From Dehalococcoidia bacterium (GTDB taxonomy: Bacteria > Chloroflexota > Dehalococcoidia > JAUSIH01), in NCBI GenBank assembly GCA_030648205.1, contig JAUSIH010000047.1:1-39362 (forward strand): DNA of 39,362 nucleotides, in the 5' to 3' direction. Under the pieces are notes generated by a model. That model saw only the letters and a program-made list of their open reading frames with translations, was not told the DNA's origin and made no database searches. The position numbers were made by a program, and so were the translations under genes. Below are positions 30,747 through 38,706 of this stretch, piece after piece. The first letter of the stretch is position 1. Every line of letters begins with the position of its first letter.

Positions 30747-31790
30747 CTAGCCAGAGAGCGCCGCGGGCCTCTCTCCCACCAGCACCGACCATAGCTCCTC
30801 CGGAGTCACGTAGCCGCCCGTTTTTTCCAGCGTGTGGATGAGCCGCACGATGGCCTCGTTGAGCGGCGCGGACGTCCCCGCCGCGCGGGCGGCCTTGACC
30901 ACGTCGCCGTTCAGGAAGTCCACCTCCGTGCTCTTGCCTCGCTTGCGGCTTTGCAGGGTGGAGCTCATGGGCGAGTGGCCGCCGATGAAGACACACAGTT
31001 GGGACAACTCCTTCGGGATGTCTGGCTGCTGGGTCATGGGCGGCAGCTTTTCGAGGGCCGCCACGGCCTCCAGCGGAATGCCCTCCACGGGCGCCAGCCG
31101 AACGCCTGCGGCCTCCGCGACGCGCGCCGTCTCCTGGACCAGCGCCATGCCCAGAACGACCATGTCCTTGCGTTTGCCGCACTCCTGCATGGAGAGTCCC
31201 GTCGCGGCCTGCACGGCGGCCTGGACGTTGTAGAGCAGCTTGGTCCACCGCGCGCCGACGATGTTGTCCGTCAGCTTTGTCTGAATGCCGGCGTTGAGCG
31301 TCTCCGCGACGCGCCGCGTGACCGGCCCGTTGGGCTGGAACGACTGGCCGATGAGCAGCCGGCCCGCGCTGTGCCGGACGATGACGCCGGGCTCAAGGTA
31401 CACCATGCCGAAGCGCACGATGCACCCGATGATGTTCTCCCGGCCCAGGATGTCGCCAGCGATGGCGTCGCCGCTGATGCCGTTCTGCATCATCACGGCG
31501 GGCACGCCGCGCGCGTACGGCAGCGATTCCCGGCAGGCCTCGGCCACGTCCTGGGCCTTGGTGGCGACGACGAGGATGTCGGGCGTGAAGGTGAGCCGTT
31601 CCGCGGCGGGAATGCGGAGGGCCACCTTGCGCCGCGCCTCCGGGCGGACGTCGTCCATAATCAGGCCGCGCTGATTGATGGCCGCTACGTGGGCTGGTCT
31701 CCCCACCAGCGTGACGTCAAGCCCCGCCTGGTGCAGCAACGCGCCCACGCCGCTGCCAATTGCGCCCGCGCCCACGATTACGATCTTCAT
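30747..31790 (-). CDS. PanE/ApbA-family 2-dehydropantoate 2-reductase-like protein
   Basis: PanE reduces ketopantoate to pantoate with NADPH in coenzyme A synthesis, but the family also contains reductases of other 2-oxo acids. The 347-residue protein has the nucleotide-binding MKIVIVGAGAIGSGVGALLHQAG (GxGxxG at 7-12). It also has VGRPAHVAAIN, a KAQD motif after the Rossmann sheet, and the C-terminal catalytic helix ARWTKLLYNVQAAVQAATG with the lysine. It is the last gene of the UGSC operon, 31 bp after the 380-residue gene. It may therefore act in that unknown pathway rather than in pantothenate synthesis. Confidence 0.87.
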   Translation of the reverse strand: MKIVIVGAGAIGSGVGALLHQAGLDVTLVGRPAHVAAINQRGLIMDDVRPEARRKVALRIPAAERLTFTPDILVVATKAQDVAEACRESLPYARGVPAVMMQNGISGDAIAGDILGRENIIGCIVRFGMVYLEPGVIVRHSAGRLLIGQSFQPNGPVTRRVAETLNAGIQTKLTDNIVGARWTKLLYNVQAAVQAATGLSMQECGKRKDMVVLGMALVQETARVAEAAGVRLAPVEGIPLEAVAALEKLPPMTQQPDIPKELSQLCVFIGGHSPMSSTLQSRKRGKSTEVDFLNGDVVKAARAAGTSAPLNEAIVRLIHTLEKTGGYVTPEELWSVLVGERPAALSG

Positions 31791-31821
31791 CAGGGCTTCT
31801 CGCGTGCCATCGGCGGCTCGC

Positions 31822-32964
31822 CTACGACCCCGCGGCCTTCTTGAAGTCCTCCACCGACCTGGCGTGCGTCCCGTTCTTCAGCGCGATGGGCTTGGTGACG
31901 GACTTGGTGGTGGCGAACGTGGGAATGTAGATACCTTGCGCGGGGAGCAGCCCGCCCATGCACACGATGAGGAAGTCCTCTGGCCTCTGGACGAGCGTGA
32001 GCCGGTCAACCTTCTTCGGGTCCACCTGCCGCCGCTTCGCCATGCGCTCGATGACCCACGGCGCGAGCGTGTCGTAGGTGCGCGTGGTGACATCGAACAT
32101 ATATTGGCGTATCTGCGGCTTGTCGAAGCCGTCGCGGTGCAATATCTGCGCCGACTCCGGTGGGAACACGAGCATCGGCTCGCCGAAGCCCATCATCCAG
32201 ATGTTGGTCCCCATGCCGTACGCCGATTCTCCCATGAAGTAGAGTATCTCTTCGCCCTCCGTCACGGGGCTGCCGCCGCACTCCGGCACGGTGATGACGT
32301 TGTGCGTGCCTGACGCGCCGTCCACGGTCACCGTGCTGCTCTCTTTGGGGAAGCCGCGTTCCACGTGGAACGGCTCCCAGGGGCTTTCCAGTTCGTTCTC
32401 GGCGGAGCAGAAGTTGTACTTGCCGGGAAAGCCGTGGGTGGCCCTGTCGGTGGTGCCTGGCGCTCCGCCGCCGACGTTCAGCAGCAGCAGGCGCGCGGCG
32501 CGGCCAATGGTGGCGTTGGCCCGCCAGCCCGGTCCGAGGCAGCCGGCGCCGGCGTTCATGCCGATCTCGCGGGAGATGGGGCCGTTCACGAGCACGAACG
32601 GCGTCACCGGATTGGTCGTCCCCTGAATGCCGTGCAGGTTGAATTCCTTCTCGCCCAGCGCCTGGGTCATCGCGACGACGACGGGGAAGTACTCCGGACG
32701 GCATCCCGCCATGACGGCGTTGATGGCCACCTTCTCGACAGTCGCGTCGGCGTAGGATGTCGCCAACTCGCAGAGCACGTCGTCGGGCTTGCGGTCGGTG
32801 TATTCCAGCATCCGCGCAATGCGCTCGTCGGTGGGCGGAATGATCGGCAGGCCGTCCGTCCAGCCCTTGTCGTAGAAGGACTCAAAGGTGGCCTCGACGT
32901 TCAGCTCCTGGTCGGCGGCCTCCACGCGGTGGGTGGCGGATGTGAGGCGTGCGTTCACGGTCAT
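31822..32964 (-). CDS. Conserved 380-residue protein of the UGSC operon, function unknown
   Basis: I do not recognise an established function for this protein. It has no signal peptide or membrane helix and looks like a cytosolic, mixed alpha/beta enzyme. The conserved-looking blocks are YDKGWTDGLPIIPPTDERI, AVMAGCRPEYFPVVVAM, MNAGAGCLGPGWRANATIGR, HGFPGKYNFCSAENE and VPECGGSPVTEGEE. Glycines and at least five cysteines cluster there. The ATG at 32964 has AGGAG 6 nt upstream, and this site overlaps the stop codon of the UGSC gene (TAGGAG), showing tight coupling. Its partnership with a UGSC protein is the best clue to its role. Confidence 0.78.
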   Translation of the reverse strand: MTVNARLTSATHRVEAADQELNVEATFESFYDKGWTDGLPIIPPTDERIARMLEYTDRKPDDVLCELATSYADATVEKVAINAVMAGCRPEYFPVVVAMTQALGEKEFNLHGIQGTTNPVTPFVLVNGPISREIGMNAGAGCLGPGWRANATIGRAARLLLLNVGGGAPGTTDRATHGFPGKYNFCSAENELESPWEPFHVERGFPKESSTVTVDGASGTHNVITVPECGGSPVTEGEEILYFMGESAYGMGTNIWMMGFGEPMLVFPPESAQILHRDGFDKPQIRQYMFDVTTRTYDTLAPWVIERMAKRRQVDPKKVDRLTLVQRPEDFLIVCMGGLLPAQGIYIPTFATTKSVTKPIALKNGTHARSVEDFKKAAGS

Positions 32965-32973
32965 CAGGGACTC

Positions 32974-33528
32974 CTATTTGACTGGCTTTGTTTCGATGGG
33001 GTGCTGGAGCATCTGCGCTATCCTGTCCACCGTCCGCGGCGCGTCCTTCGAGTTCAGGGGCCAGGGGACCTCGATGATGGCGAGCTTCTCGATGCCCATG
33101 GTCCTGGCCGTGGAGCGTCCGAGTGCGGAGAAAGGCGCGGAGTTGAGGCTTATCACGGCCGCGCCAGCCTTCTCAAGGGATACGCCGTCGTGGATACACC
33201 ACGTGGTGCAGGAGCCTCAGACGCCCATACCGTTGATGACCAGGTCCGCCCTGGACGCCAGCTCCTTGACGAGCTCGTCCGGCGCGCCCTGGCCGGTCAT
33301 GGTGCGGAACTTCTCCCGGTGGAAGACCTGAGTAACGCCATAGCGCTCCTTGAGGACGCGCTCCATCTGGTTGTAGAAGTCCTGGATGCGGACACCCAAT
33401 CCGGACCCGTCGTTGTTCAGGAATGCGACCGTCTTCCCCTTCAGGTTGGTGGGCAGCGGGTTGGTCTTGCGCTGCGCCTTGTGGGTCGGGGCCGTCGGGT
33501 CGCGGAACAGGGCGAAGTGGTTGGCCAT
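32974..33528 (-). CDS. UGSC-family selenoprotein (in-frame TGA read as selenocysteine)
   Basis: The frame runs 184 residues from ATG at 33528 to TAG at 32976, crossed by one in-frame TGA at 33219-33217 (codon 104). With the TGA as selenocysteine the sequence there reads VINGMGV-U-GSCTTWCIHDG, giving the U-x-x-C redox motif that names the UGSC (seleno)protein family; other members have CGSC. The motif follows a hydrophobic strand (ADLVING) and precedes a helix, as in redox proteins. Protein-like sequence continues on both sides: KTVAFLNNDGSGLGVRIQDFY before, ISLNSAPFSALGRSTARTMGIEKLAIIEVPWPL after. A strong AAGGAGGGAG site precedes the start. A small hairpin downstream could be a SECIS element. 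Selenium genes are not in the window. An assembly error or a Cys variant cannot be excluded. Confidence 0.82.
33189..33203 (-). promoter_or_regulatory. Candidate SECIS hairpin after the UGA codon
   Basis: On the minus strand, CGTGG-TGTAT-CCACG forms a 5-bp stem with a 5-nt loop. It starts 13 nt after the UGA, and its loop starts 18 nt after it. The second loop base is G, which fits the loose bacterial SECIS pattern. An overlapping alternative, TGCACC-ACGT-GGTGTA, also folds. The stem is short, so support is modest. Confidence 0.4.
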
Positions 33529-33604
33529 AGTGCTCCCTCCTTGGTTGAGAAAGGTCAAAGGCCCGTGCGCCATCCCTCACGGGCGGCATGGCGCGCACGT
33601 TCCG

Positions 33605-33634
33605 ACTATACGTGTCTGCGTTCGCTTCTGTCAA
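33605..33634 (-). promoter_or_regulatory. Promoter of the UGSC operon
   Basis: On the minus strand, a perfect TTGACA (33634-33629), an 18-bp spacer and TATAGT (33610-33605). The leader is about 70 nt and leads to the AAGGAGGGAG site of the selenoprotein gene. Confidence 0.65.
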
Positions 33635-33676
33635 GAGCCGATACGTGCGGTCGGCGGCAAGATGTATCTGATTGAC

Positions 33677-34345
33677 CTATCGGCTACAACGCCACAGTAA
33701 GAAGAGCGCCATTACTAAACCTAAACCCCACCAAATCCAAGTGTAGTTAGCTGCGTTTTGAGCCGGACGATAGAGATTATTGTTGGCTTGCTCACCTCGC
33801 GAGGATCCGGAAGGTTGAAAACTCGGAGCAGGCGTAGGGGAAGATCGGCCAAAGAAGGCTCCGTACGGGACAGCGCGAGGGTCGAACGGCTCGGTGGTGA
33901 GTCTTACAAACTGGATATTTCGTATTAGAAAACGCCTGAAGTCCTGCCTAAGGCGACAGTATGCATAGCAATAGCGGTCATTTATGTCTATGACTTCGAT
34001 CTCTCTGTGGCTAAGCTCTTCATAGCCCTTACGTCTGGACTTATACGTTATGAATAGCACCTTGTGTTCACGCTTGGCCAGCGCGACGAGTTCATGAACA
34101 CTGGGGGACTCCTGTACCACGCTTCCCCTCGACGTTTCTATGTCGGGAAACTCCAAGCCCTCGTAGGGCTTTCTCTCCCGTTCTGGAGAACGGGACTGTT
34201 GGCTAACGTGGGGAGGCGGAGACGACACTGCTGTACTGCAATCATGGATTGTCTCATAGCCTTCGAATGCCACCCACTGCCCTCCCGGCATGCGCCGCAA
34301 GTTAATAAAGCGGCCACATTTTTTGCATCTACGGCGATAGCTCAT
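33677..34345 (-). CDS. Zinc-finger / WYL-like / transmembrane protein
   Basis: This 222-residue protein has an unusual layout. An N-terminal zinc-binding motif C7-x2-C10 ... H34-x-C36 is followed by a Ser/Pro/Arg linker. At about residues 84-150 there is a WYL-like SH3-type domain (ALAKREHKVLFITYKSRRKG ... RYCYAYCRLRQDFRRFLIRN), the type that binds nucleic acids or ligands in defence regulators. A Pro-rich linker and one C-terminal hydrophobic helix (WIWWGLGLVMALFLLW) end it. It starts 3 bp after the helicase stop codon, so both are one operon. AT-rich composition shared with the helicase. WYL assignment rests on the strand pattern and basic residues, and is moderate. Confidence 0.65.
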   Translation of the reverse strand: MSYRRRCKKCGRFINLRRMPGGQWVAFEGYETIHDCSTAVSSPPPHVSQQSRSPERERKPYEGLEFPDIETSRGSVVQESPSVHELVALAKREHKVLFITYKSRRKGYEELSHREIEVIDINDRYCYAYCRLRQDFRRFLIRNIQFVRLTTEPFDPRAVPYGAFFGRSSPTPAPSFQPSGSSRGEQANNNLYRPAQNAANYTWIWWGLGLVMALFLLWRCSR

Positions 34346-34348
34346 TTG

Positions 34349-36490
34349 TTACAGCAACCCAGCTTCCGATAGGAAACGACTCGGCTGTACATTTGCCTTG
34401 CAAACGTTATTGACGTAGGAAATCACGAGATTGGACGACGCCCGTGTCATAGCCACGTAGAACAGGCGCCGCTCATCCTCAAGAGGAGCTCTCCTATGGG
34501 GAATTATGCCCTCGTTGCATGTCATTAACACAACAGTGTGCCATTGTAGTCCTTTAGCCTTGAAGTACGTAAGCAATCTCACTCCGGCATCTTCATCTCT
34601 GCCTGCACCTGATGCTCGTGCTTTGTTTAATGCACCTTCCGTAGTTTTTACAAAATCACGTATATTGCCACTGAAGTTAGCCGCAAGTTCATAGATCTCT
34701 CCTAGTGGTACTTTATCCTCTAACACATCCTCTAGGCTCCCGATCATGCCTTGAAGCCCATTAAACCGCCGAGCTAATACATCTAAAGTATCCAGCAAGG
34801 AAGAGGCCTCAAGCATCTCGGTCAAAGCGGTGCCCAAATGACTCTGTCTCGCCTTTGGCAGAATACCGTAAAAGTCTTCGGACGAGATTGCGCCTAGAAA
34901 ATTGGTGCGGTTGCCAAACAGTTGCTCAAGCCTATCCGCCTCGTGTCCACCGATATAGCGGAAATAGGAGCGGACAGCCAGCAGCGAATCACGCGCACTC
35001 GCCGCTTGTCCAGCAAGAAGAGCTAATTTGACCCTAAGCACACCGAGAAGACGCTCCAACAGTTCATTAGACAAAATGTTATCCTCATCCCTCACATGAT
35101 AGGGCAAATTATTCATAATGAATTCAAATTGGATAGGAAGGCTTTGGGCATTAGTACGATATAAAACAGCAAAGTCCTTATGATTGAGTACTGGATTTGC
35201 CAATTTAACTTGCTTGATAAAGGATACTATGGTCTTAGCCTCAATACCCGCAGAAAGCGTGGCAATAATTTTGATATCGGAAGGCTCCTTCCTATATGGG
35301 AGTGGTTCTTTCGCAATTCTCTGTTTATTGTTGCGTATAAGTTTATCAGCATGCGCGATAACATTTGGGGGACATCGATAATTAACTTGCAATTCGTAAG
35401 AGGCCACTGGTCGTGCCTTTAGGTGCTTGTCCAAATTGATTATGAACTCAGGAGTACATCCACGGAAACCATAGATGGCCTGGTCATCGTCGCCAAAAAC
35501 CAACAGGGATGCTCTCTCGGCAAGAGCCTTGATGAATTCGAAGTCGAGACGATTAATATCCTGAAATTCATCCACAATAATTTCCGAGAATTGGCTCTGC
35601 AAGGCGCTGAGCGTCTGCGCGTCGCCCGTCAGACAGAGAAATGGCCTAAGTTTCTGGTCATCAAAATCAAGAAGTCGCTCTCTTTGCAATGTTCTCTCAT
35701 ACGCCATATATAACCATATAAGGGCTTGGAGTACCTTCACGACCAGACCTTTATTCATCGAGGAATTAAAAAACGGGGTTGCTTGGGGACTCTTGAGTAT
35801 GAAATCAGCAAGTCGCTGCGGACCCGGACTTCTTGGATCAAACAACTCGTTCTTGAGCAGACTGAAAAACTCAATGTAGAACCGGTCCGCCACGTTTGAA
35901 GGCAGACTAGCGAACCGATCCGTGCTCTTCTCTCTTAAAGCCTCTTTTACTTCACGAAGCAATCTCCTCTGCCGGAAAGCAGGGATTACAGGCTTGAATT
36001 CTCTTGGAAAATACTTACGTAATATCCCATAGCCGAACGCGTTAAGCGTTGTTATCTTCAAGTCTTGGCGCCTAATTGCCAACTTCGTCAGTTGTTCCTC
36101 GGCTTTCTGCCTAAGAGCAATGCCGGCCGCGTTATCAAATGTTAGGATAAGGACACGTTCTGGATTAAGACCATCTCTGACACGTGATAAGACTCGATTT
36201 ATTACCGTCTGGGTCTTTCCCGAACCTGCTGGTGCTACAACACGTATGGTTGTTTCACGTGCCTCGATGACGCGTTGCTGAAACTCATCTGCCTCAGGTA
36301 CAAAGGGTTTAAGGGCATCCCGTGTGTCGATAGGGGTTTCTGCAAGACGCCGGCGCAGTTCCCGTTCAACATCATCTCGAACGTCAATATCAAGACTAAA
36401 TGCCAAATCTGTGTAAATATGACTTACGGCCTCGCTCTTTCCTTCTTCTCCACGTTTCTGCATCACATCACCGCCTATCCGGAATGGCAT
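34349..36490 (-). CDS. UvrD/Rep-like superfamily I DNA helicase
   Basis: This 713-residue helicase has all core motifs in order: Q-motif ADEFQQRVIEA at 67-77, Walker A APAGSGKT at 86-93, motif Ia VLILTFDNAAG, Walker B IIVDEFQDINRLD, VFGDDDQAIYGFRG, QVNYRCPPNVI, and motifs V-VI KAKGLQWHTVVLM ... EDERRLFYVAMTRA. It would unwind DNA 3' to 5' using ATP. The frame is open to 36622, but a promoter-like TATAAT at 36533-36528 places the transcript start near 36521, so ATG 36490 is used; the ATG at 36463 is another choice. It is AT-rich against its neighbours and coupled to the zinc-finger/WYL gene. A role in DNA repair or phage defence is inference. Confidence 0.88.
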   Translation of the reverse strand: MPFRIGGDVMQKRGEEGKSEAVSHIYTDLAFSLDIDVRDDVERELRRRLAETPIDTRDALKPFVPEADEFQQRVIEARETTIRVVAPAGSGKTQTVINRVLSRVRDGLNPERVLILTFDNAAGIALRQKAEEQLTKLAIRRQDLKITTLNAFGYGILRKYFPREFKPVIPAFRQRRLLREVKEALREKSTDRFASLPSNVADRFYIEFFSLLKNELFDPRSPGPQRLADFILKSPQATPFFNSSMNKGLVVKVLQALIWLYMAYERTLQRERLLDFDDQKLRPFLCLTGDAQTLSALQSQFSEIIVDEFQDINRLDFEFIKALAERASLLVFGDDDQAIYGFRGCTPEFIINLDKHLKARPVASYELQVNYRCPPNVIAHADKLIRNNKQRIAKEPLPYRKEPSDIKIIATLSAGIEAKTIVSFIKQVKLANPVLNHKDFAVLYRTNAQSLPIQFEFIMNNLPYHVRDEDNILSNELLERLLGVLRVKLALLAGQAASARDSLLAVRSYFRYIGGHEADRLEQLFGNRTNFLGAISSEDFYGILPKARQSHLGTALTEMLEASSLLDTLDVLARRFNGLQGMIGSLEDVLEDKVPLGEIYELAANFSGNIRDFVKTTEGALNKARASGAGRDEDAGVRLLTYFKAKGLQWHTVVLMTCNEGIIPHRRAPLEDERRLFYVAMTRASSNLVISYVNNVCKANVQPSRFLSEAGLL

Positions 36491-36527
36491 GCTCCCCTGG
36501 CTTTTCTTCCACCCATACCTTCGCAGT

Positions 36528-36555
36528 ATTATAGGCACATAAGATGGGCTTGCAA
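36528..36555 (-). promoter_or_regulatory. Promoter of the helicase-WYL operon
   Basis: On the minus strand, TTGCAA (36555-36550), a 16-bp spacer and a perfect TATAAT (36533-36528), about 38 bp upstream of the ATG at 36490. Confidence 0.6.
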
Positions 36556-36615
36556 AGATGCCTTCTGATGCTGAAACGCACGCTCCGCCACGTCGCCCTA
36601 GCGCAGGCCGGCCTG

Positions 36616-36644
36616 CTGACATGCCGACGAAGATAGGCTATACT
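36616..36644 (+). promoter_or_regulatory. Promoter of the second permease pair
   Basis: CTGACA (36616-36621), a 17-bp spacer and TATACT (36639-36644) lie 43 bp before the ATG at 36687, so this pair can be transcribed without the first operon. Confidence 0.55.
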
Positions 36645-36686
36645 ATCAGCTTGAATTGACATCCTTGACGCTGGTTGGAGAGCGGC

Positions 36687-37646
36687 ATGGCGTCCTATTT
36701 GGCCAACCGGGTGCTCCTGTTCATACCGGTGCTTCTCGCGGTGTCCATCTTTGTGTTCCTGGTGCTGCGGGTTATTCCAGGAGACGTGGCTGTGCTGCGC
36801 CTTACGGGGACCTCGGGCGAGGGCGTCGTCACGCCGGAGGCGCTCGCCGAGGTGCGCCGCCAGTTGGGGACCGACCGGCCGCTAGGGGAGCAATACCTGA
36901 CGTGGATGGCGAGCGTGGTCCGTCTGAACGGGGGCGCCTCCATGAGGACAGGAGAGCCCGCATTCCAGATCATCGCGCTGCGGCTTCCCGTGACGCTGGA
37001 GCTTGCGGTCATCAGCCTGCTGGTTGCCCTGCTCATCTCCCTGCCCGCGGGCATCCTGAGCGCGGTGCGCCAGAACACCTGGATGGACTACGTTGTCCGC
37101 GTGGTCAGCATCGGCGGGCTGTCCATGCCCACGTTCTGGACGGCTATTCTGCTGCTGCTGTTTTTCGTCTACGTTCTGAATTGGATGCCCCCCCTGGCCT
37201 ATGTCTCCCTGGCCCAGGACCCCGGCGCGAACATGCTCCAGATGGTCTGGCCCGCGCTTATCCTGGGGTATTACATGTCGGCGGGGGTGACGCGCATGAC
37301 TCGCTCCTGCATGCTGGAGGTGCTGCGCCAGGACTACGTGCGCACCGCGTGGTCCAAGGGCCTGTCGGAGCGGCTGGTGGTGCTGCGACATGTGGTGCGG
37401 AACGGGCTGCTCCCGGTCGTCACCATCGTGGGCGTCCAGTTTGGGCATCTTTTGGGCGGCGCCATCATCATGGAGACCATCTTCGCCCTTCCGGGCATGG
37501 GAGTTAACCTCATTGAGTCCATCCGCGAGCGGGACTACACGATGATCCAGTCCATCGTACTGCTCCTGTCCGTATGGTTCCTGGTCATCAACCTGCTGGT
37601 TGACGTCTTGTACGCCTGGCTCGACCCGCGCGTCCGTTACAGTTAG
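36687..37646 (+). CDS. Peptide ABC transporter permease (DppB/OppB type), second copy
   Basis: This 319-residue permease is a clear paralogue of the one at 27798. It shares the helix-loop start, the EQYLTWMASVVRLNG block, MLEVLRQDYVRTAWSKGLSERLVVLRH (EAA-like coupling segment) and the YAWLDPRVRYS ending. The ATG at 36687 is preferred because GGAG lies 6 nt upstream; a TTG four codons earlier is the alternative. It has its own promoter and overlaps no other gene. The two DppB copies have clearly diverged, so the duplication is not recent. The ATPases it needs are outside the window. Confidence 0.92.
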   Translation: MASYLANRVLLFIPVLLAVSIFVFLVLRVIPGDVAVLRLTGTSGEGVVTPEALAEVRRQLGTDRPLGEQYLTWMASVVRLNGGASMRTGEPAFQIIALRLPVTLELAVISLLVALLISLPAGILSAVRQNTWMDYVVRVVSIGGLSMPTFWTAILLLLFFVYVLNWMPPLAYVSLAQDPGANMLQMVWPALILGYYMSAGVTRMTRSCMLEVLRQDYVRTAWSKGLSERLVVLRHVVRNGLLPVVTIVGVQFGHLLGGAIIMETIFALPGMGVNLIESIRERDYTMIQSIVLLLSVWFLVINLLVDVLYAWLDPRVRYS

Positions 37647-37655
37647 GAGGCGAGC

Positions 37656-38552
37656 GTGGAGGCGCATGAACAGGTAGCGTACCCTGACCTGCCGGCGCGG
37701 GCGCGGTCTTCCTGGCCCGCCGCCCTGTGGGCGTTCTGCCGGGCCAAGCCACTGGGCGCCGTGGGGGCGCTTCTGGTGGCCTGTGTCACGCTGGCGGCCC
37801 TCCTGTCGCCCGTGCTTGCCCCCTTTGACCCTTTTGAGTTGCACCGGCGCGCCACGTTCCTCGCGCCTGGCGGCATATACACGATGGGGACCGATAACAT
37901 GGGCCGCGATGTGCTCAGTCGGGTCATCTGGGGCTCTCAGCTGTCCATCTTGGTGGGCGTTCTGTCCGTAGCCCTGGGAACGGTGGTGGGCGGGCTGCTG
38001 GGACTGGTGAGCGGCTACTTTGGCGGCGCTACGGACATGACGGTGCAGCGATGCATGGACGCCCTGCTCGCATTCCCCACGCTGGTGCTCGCGCTGATGG
38101 TCGTGGCCGTGCTCGGTCCGTCCGCGGGCAACATCATCATTGCGATTGCGATCGTTCTGCTGCCCCAGGCGGCGCGCGTCGTCCGCTCCAGCGTGCTGTC
38201 CATCAAGGCGCATGAGTACATCACCGCCGCGCGGGCCATGGGTTCCGGCAACTGGCGCATTCTGTGGCGGCACGTTCTGCCCAACTCTCTGGCCCCGTTC
38301 ATCATCGTGGCGACAACCGCCCTGGGCTGGGCTGTCATCGTGGAGGCCAGCCTGAGCTTCCTGGGCCTCGGCCCTCCTCCTCCGTTCGTGTCCTGGGGCA
38401 CCATGCTCGCCGAGGGTGGGCGGGAGTATCTGAACAAGGCCCCGTGGATGGCTATTTTCCCTGGTATCGCGCTGAGCGTCGCCGTGTTCGGCGTGAATCT
38501 TTTCGGCGACGCCCTCCGCGATGTGCTGGACCCGCGCCTGCGCGGCAGCTAG
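37656..38552 (+). CDS. Peptide ABC transporter permease (DppC/OppC type), second copy
   Basis: This 298-residue permease pairs with the preceding gene, 9 bp upstream. The hallmark MGTDNMGRDVLSRVIWGSQLSI, the coupling segment KAHEYITAARAMGSGNWRILW and ASLSFLGLGPPPPFVSWGTM are all present, and the end DPRLRGS matches DppC. The GTG start has TAGGAGG 5 nt upstream. It is the paralogue of the gene at 28768. A lipoprotein gene follows after 154 bp with its own promoter. Confidence 0.92.
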   Translation: MEAHEQVAYPDLPARARSSWPAALWAFCRAKPLGAVGALLVACVTLAALLSPVLAPFDPFELHRRATFLAPGGIYTMGTDNMGRDVLSRVIWGSQLSILVGVLSVALGTVVGGLLGLVSGYFGGATDMTVQRCMDALLAFPTLVLALMVVAVLGPSAGNIIIAIAIVLLPQAARVVRSSVLSIKAHEYITAARAMGSGNWRILWRHVLPNSLAPFIIVATTALGWAVIVEASLSFLGLGPPPPFVSWGTMLAEGGREYLNKAPWMAIFPGIALSVAVFGVNLFGDALRDVLDPRLRGS

Positions 38553-38576
38553 GGCTTCGCGGGGCCACCGTCCGCT

Positions 38577-38604
38577 TTGGGCGACGACGGACTTGTAGTA
38601 TACT
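38577..38604 (+). promoter_or_regulatory. Candidate promoter of the terminal lipoprotein gene
   Basis: TTGGGC (38577-38582), a 16-bp spacer and TATACT (38599-38604), about 100 bp before the ATG at 38707. Confidence 0.4.
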
Positions 38605-38706
38605 GGCCTCGAGGCGGATAAGAGGGGGGGGCGCAATCCGCCTATTCTTCCGATGAAGGCCGTGCGTTGACTGGAGACGCGGCGGCCTCCATTGCAGGGG
38701 GTTACC

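Noticed and set aside
30747-31790. Confident panE symbol for the PanE-like gene
   Set aside because: The family is right, but the UGSC operon context makes a different 2-oxo acid substrate quite possible, so no symbol was given.
33217-33219. TGA as a true stop making the UGSC gene a pseudogene
   Set aside because: The motif context, intact downstream coding sequence and operon spacing to the TAG all favour recoding; a sequencing error remains possible and is stated in the finding.
32365-33675. Long plus-strand open frame (436 codons) across the UGSC operon
   Set aside because: It is antisense to three well-supported genes, has a low-complexity Gly/His/Arg/Val composition typical of shadow frames, and shows no domain.
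36491-36622. N-terminal extension of the helicase up to the ATG at 36622
   Set aside because: A good promoter (36555-36528) lies inside it, so the transcript would begin downstream; the extension is also GC-richer and unlike the gene.
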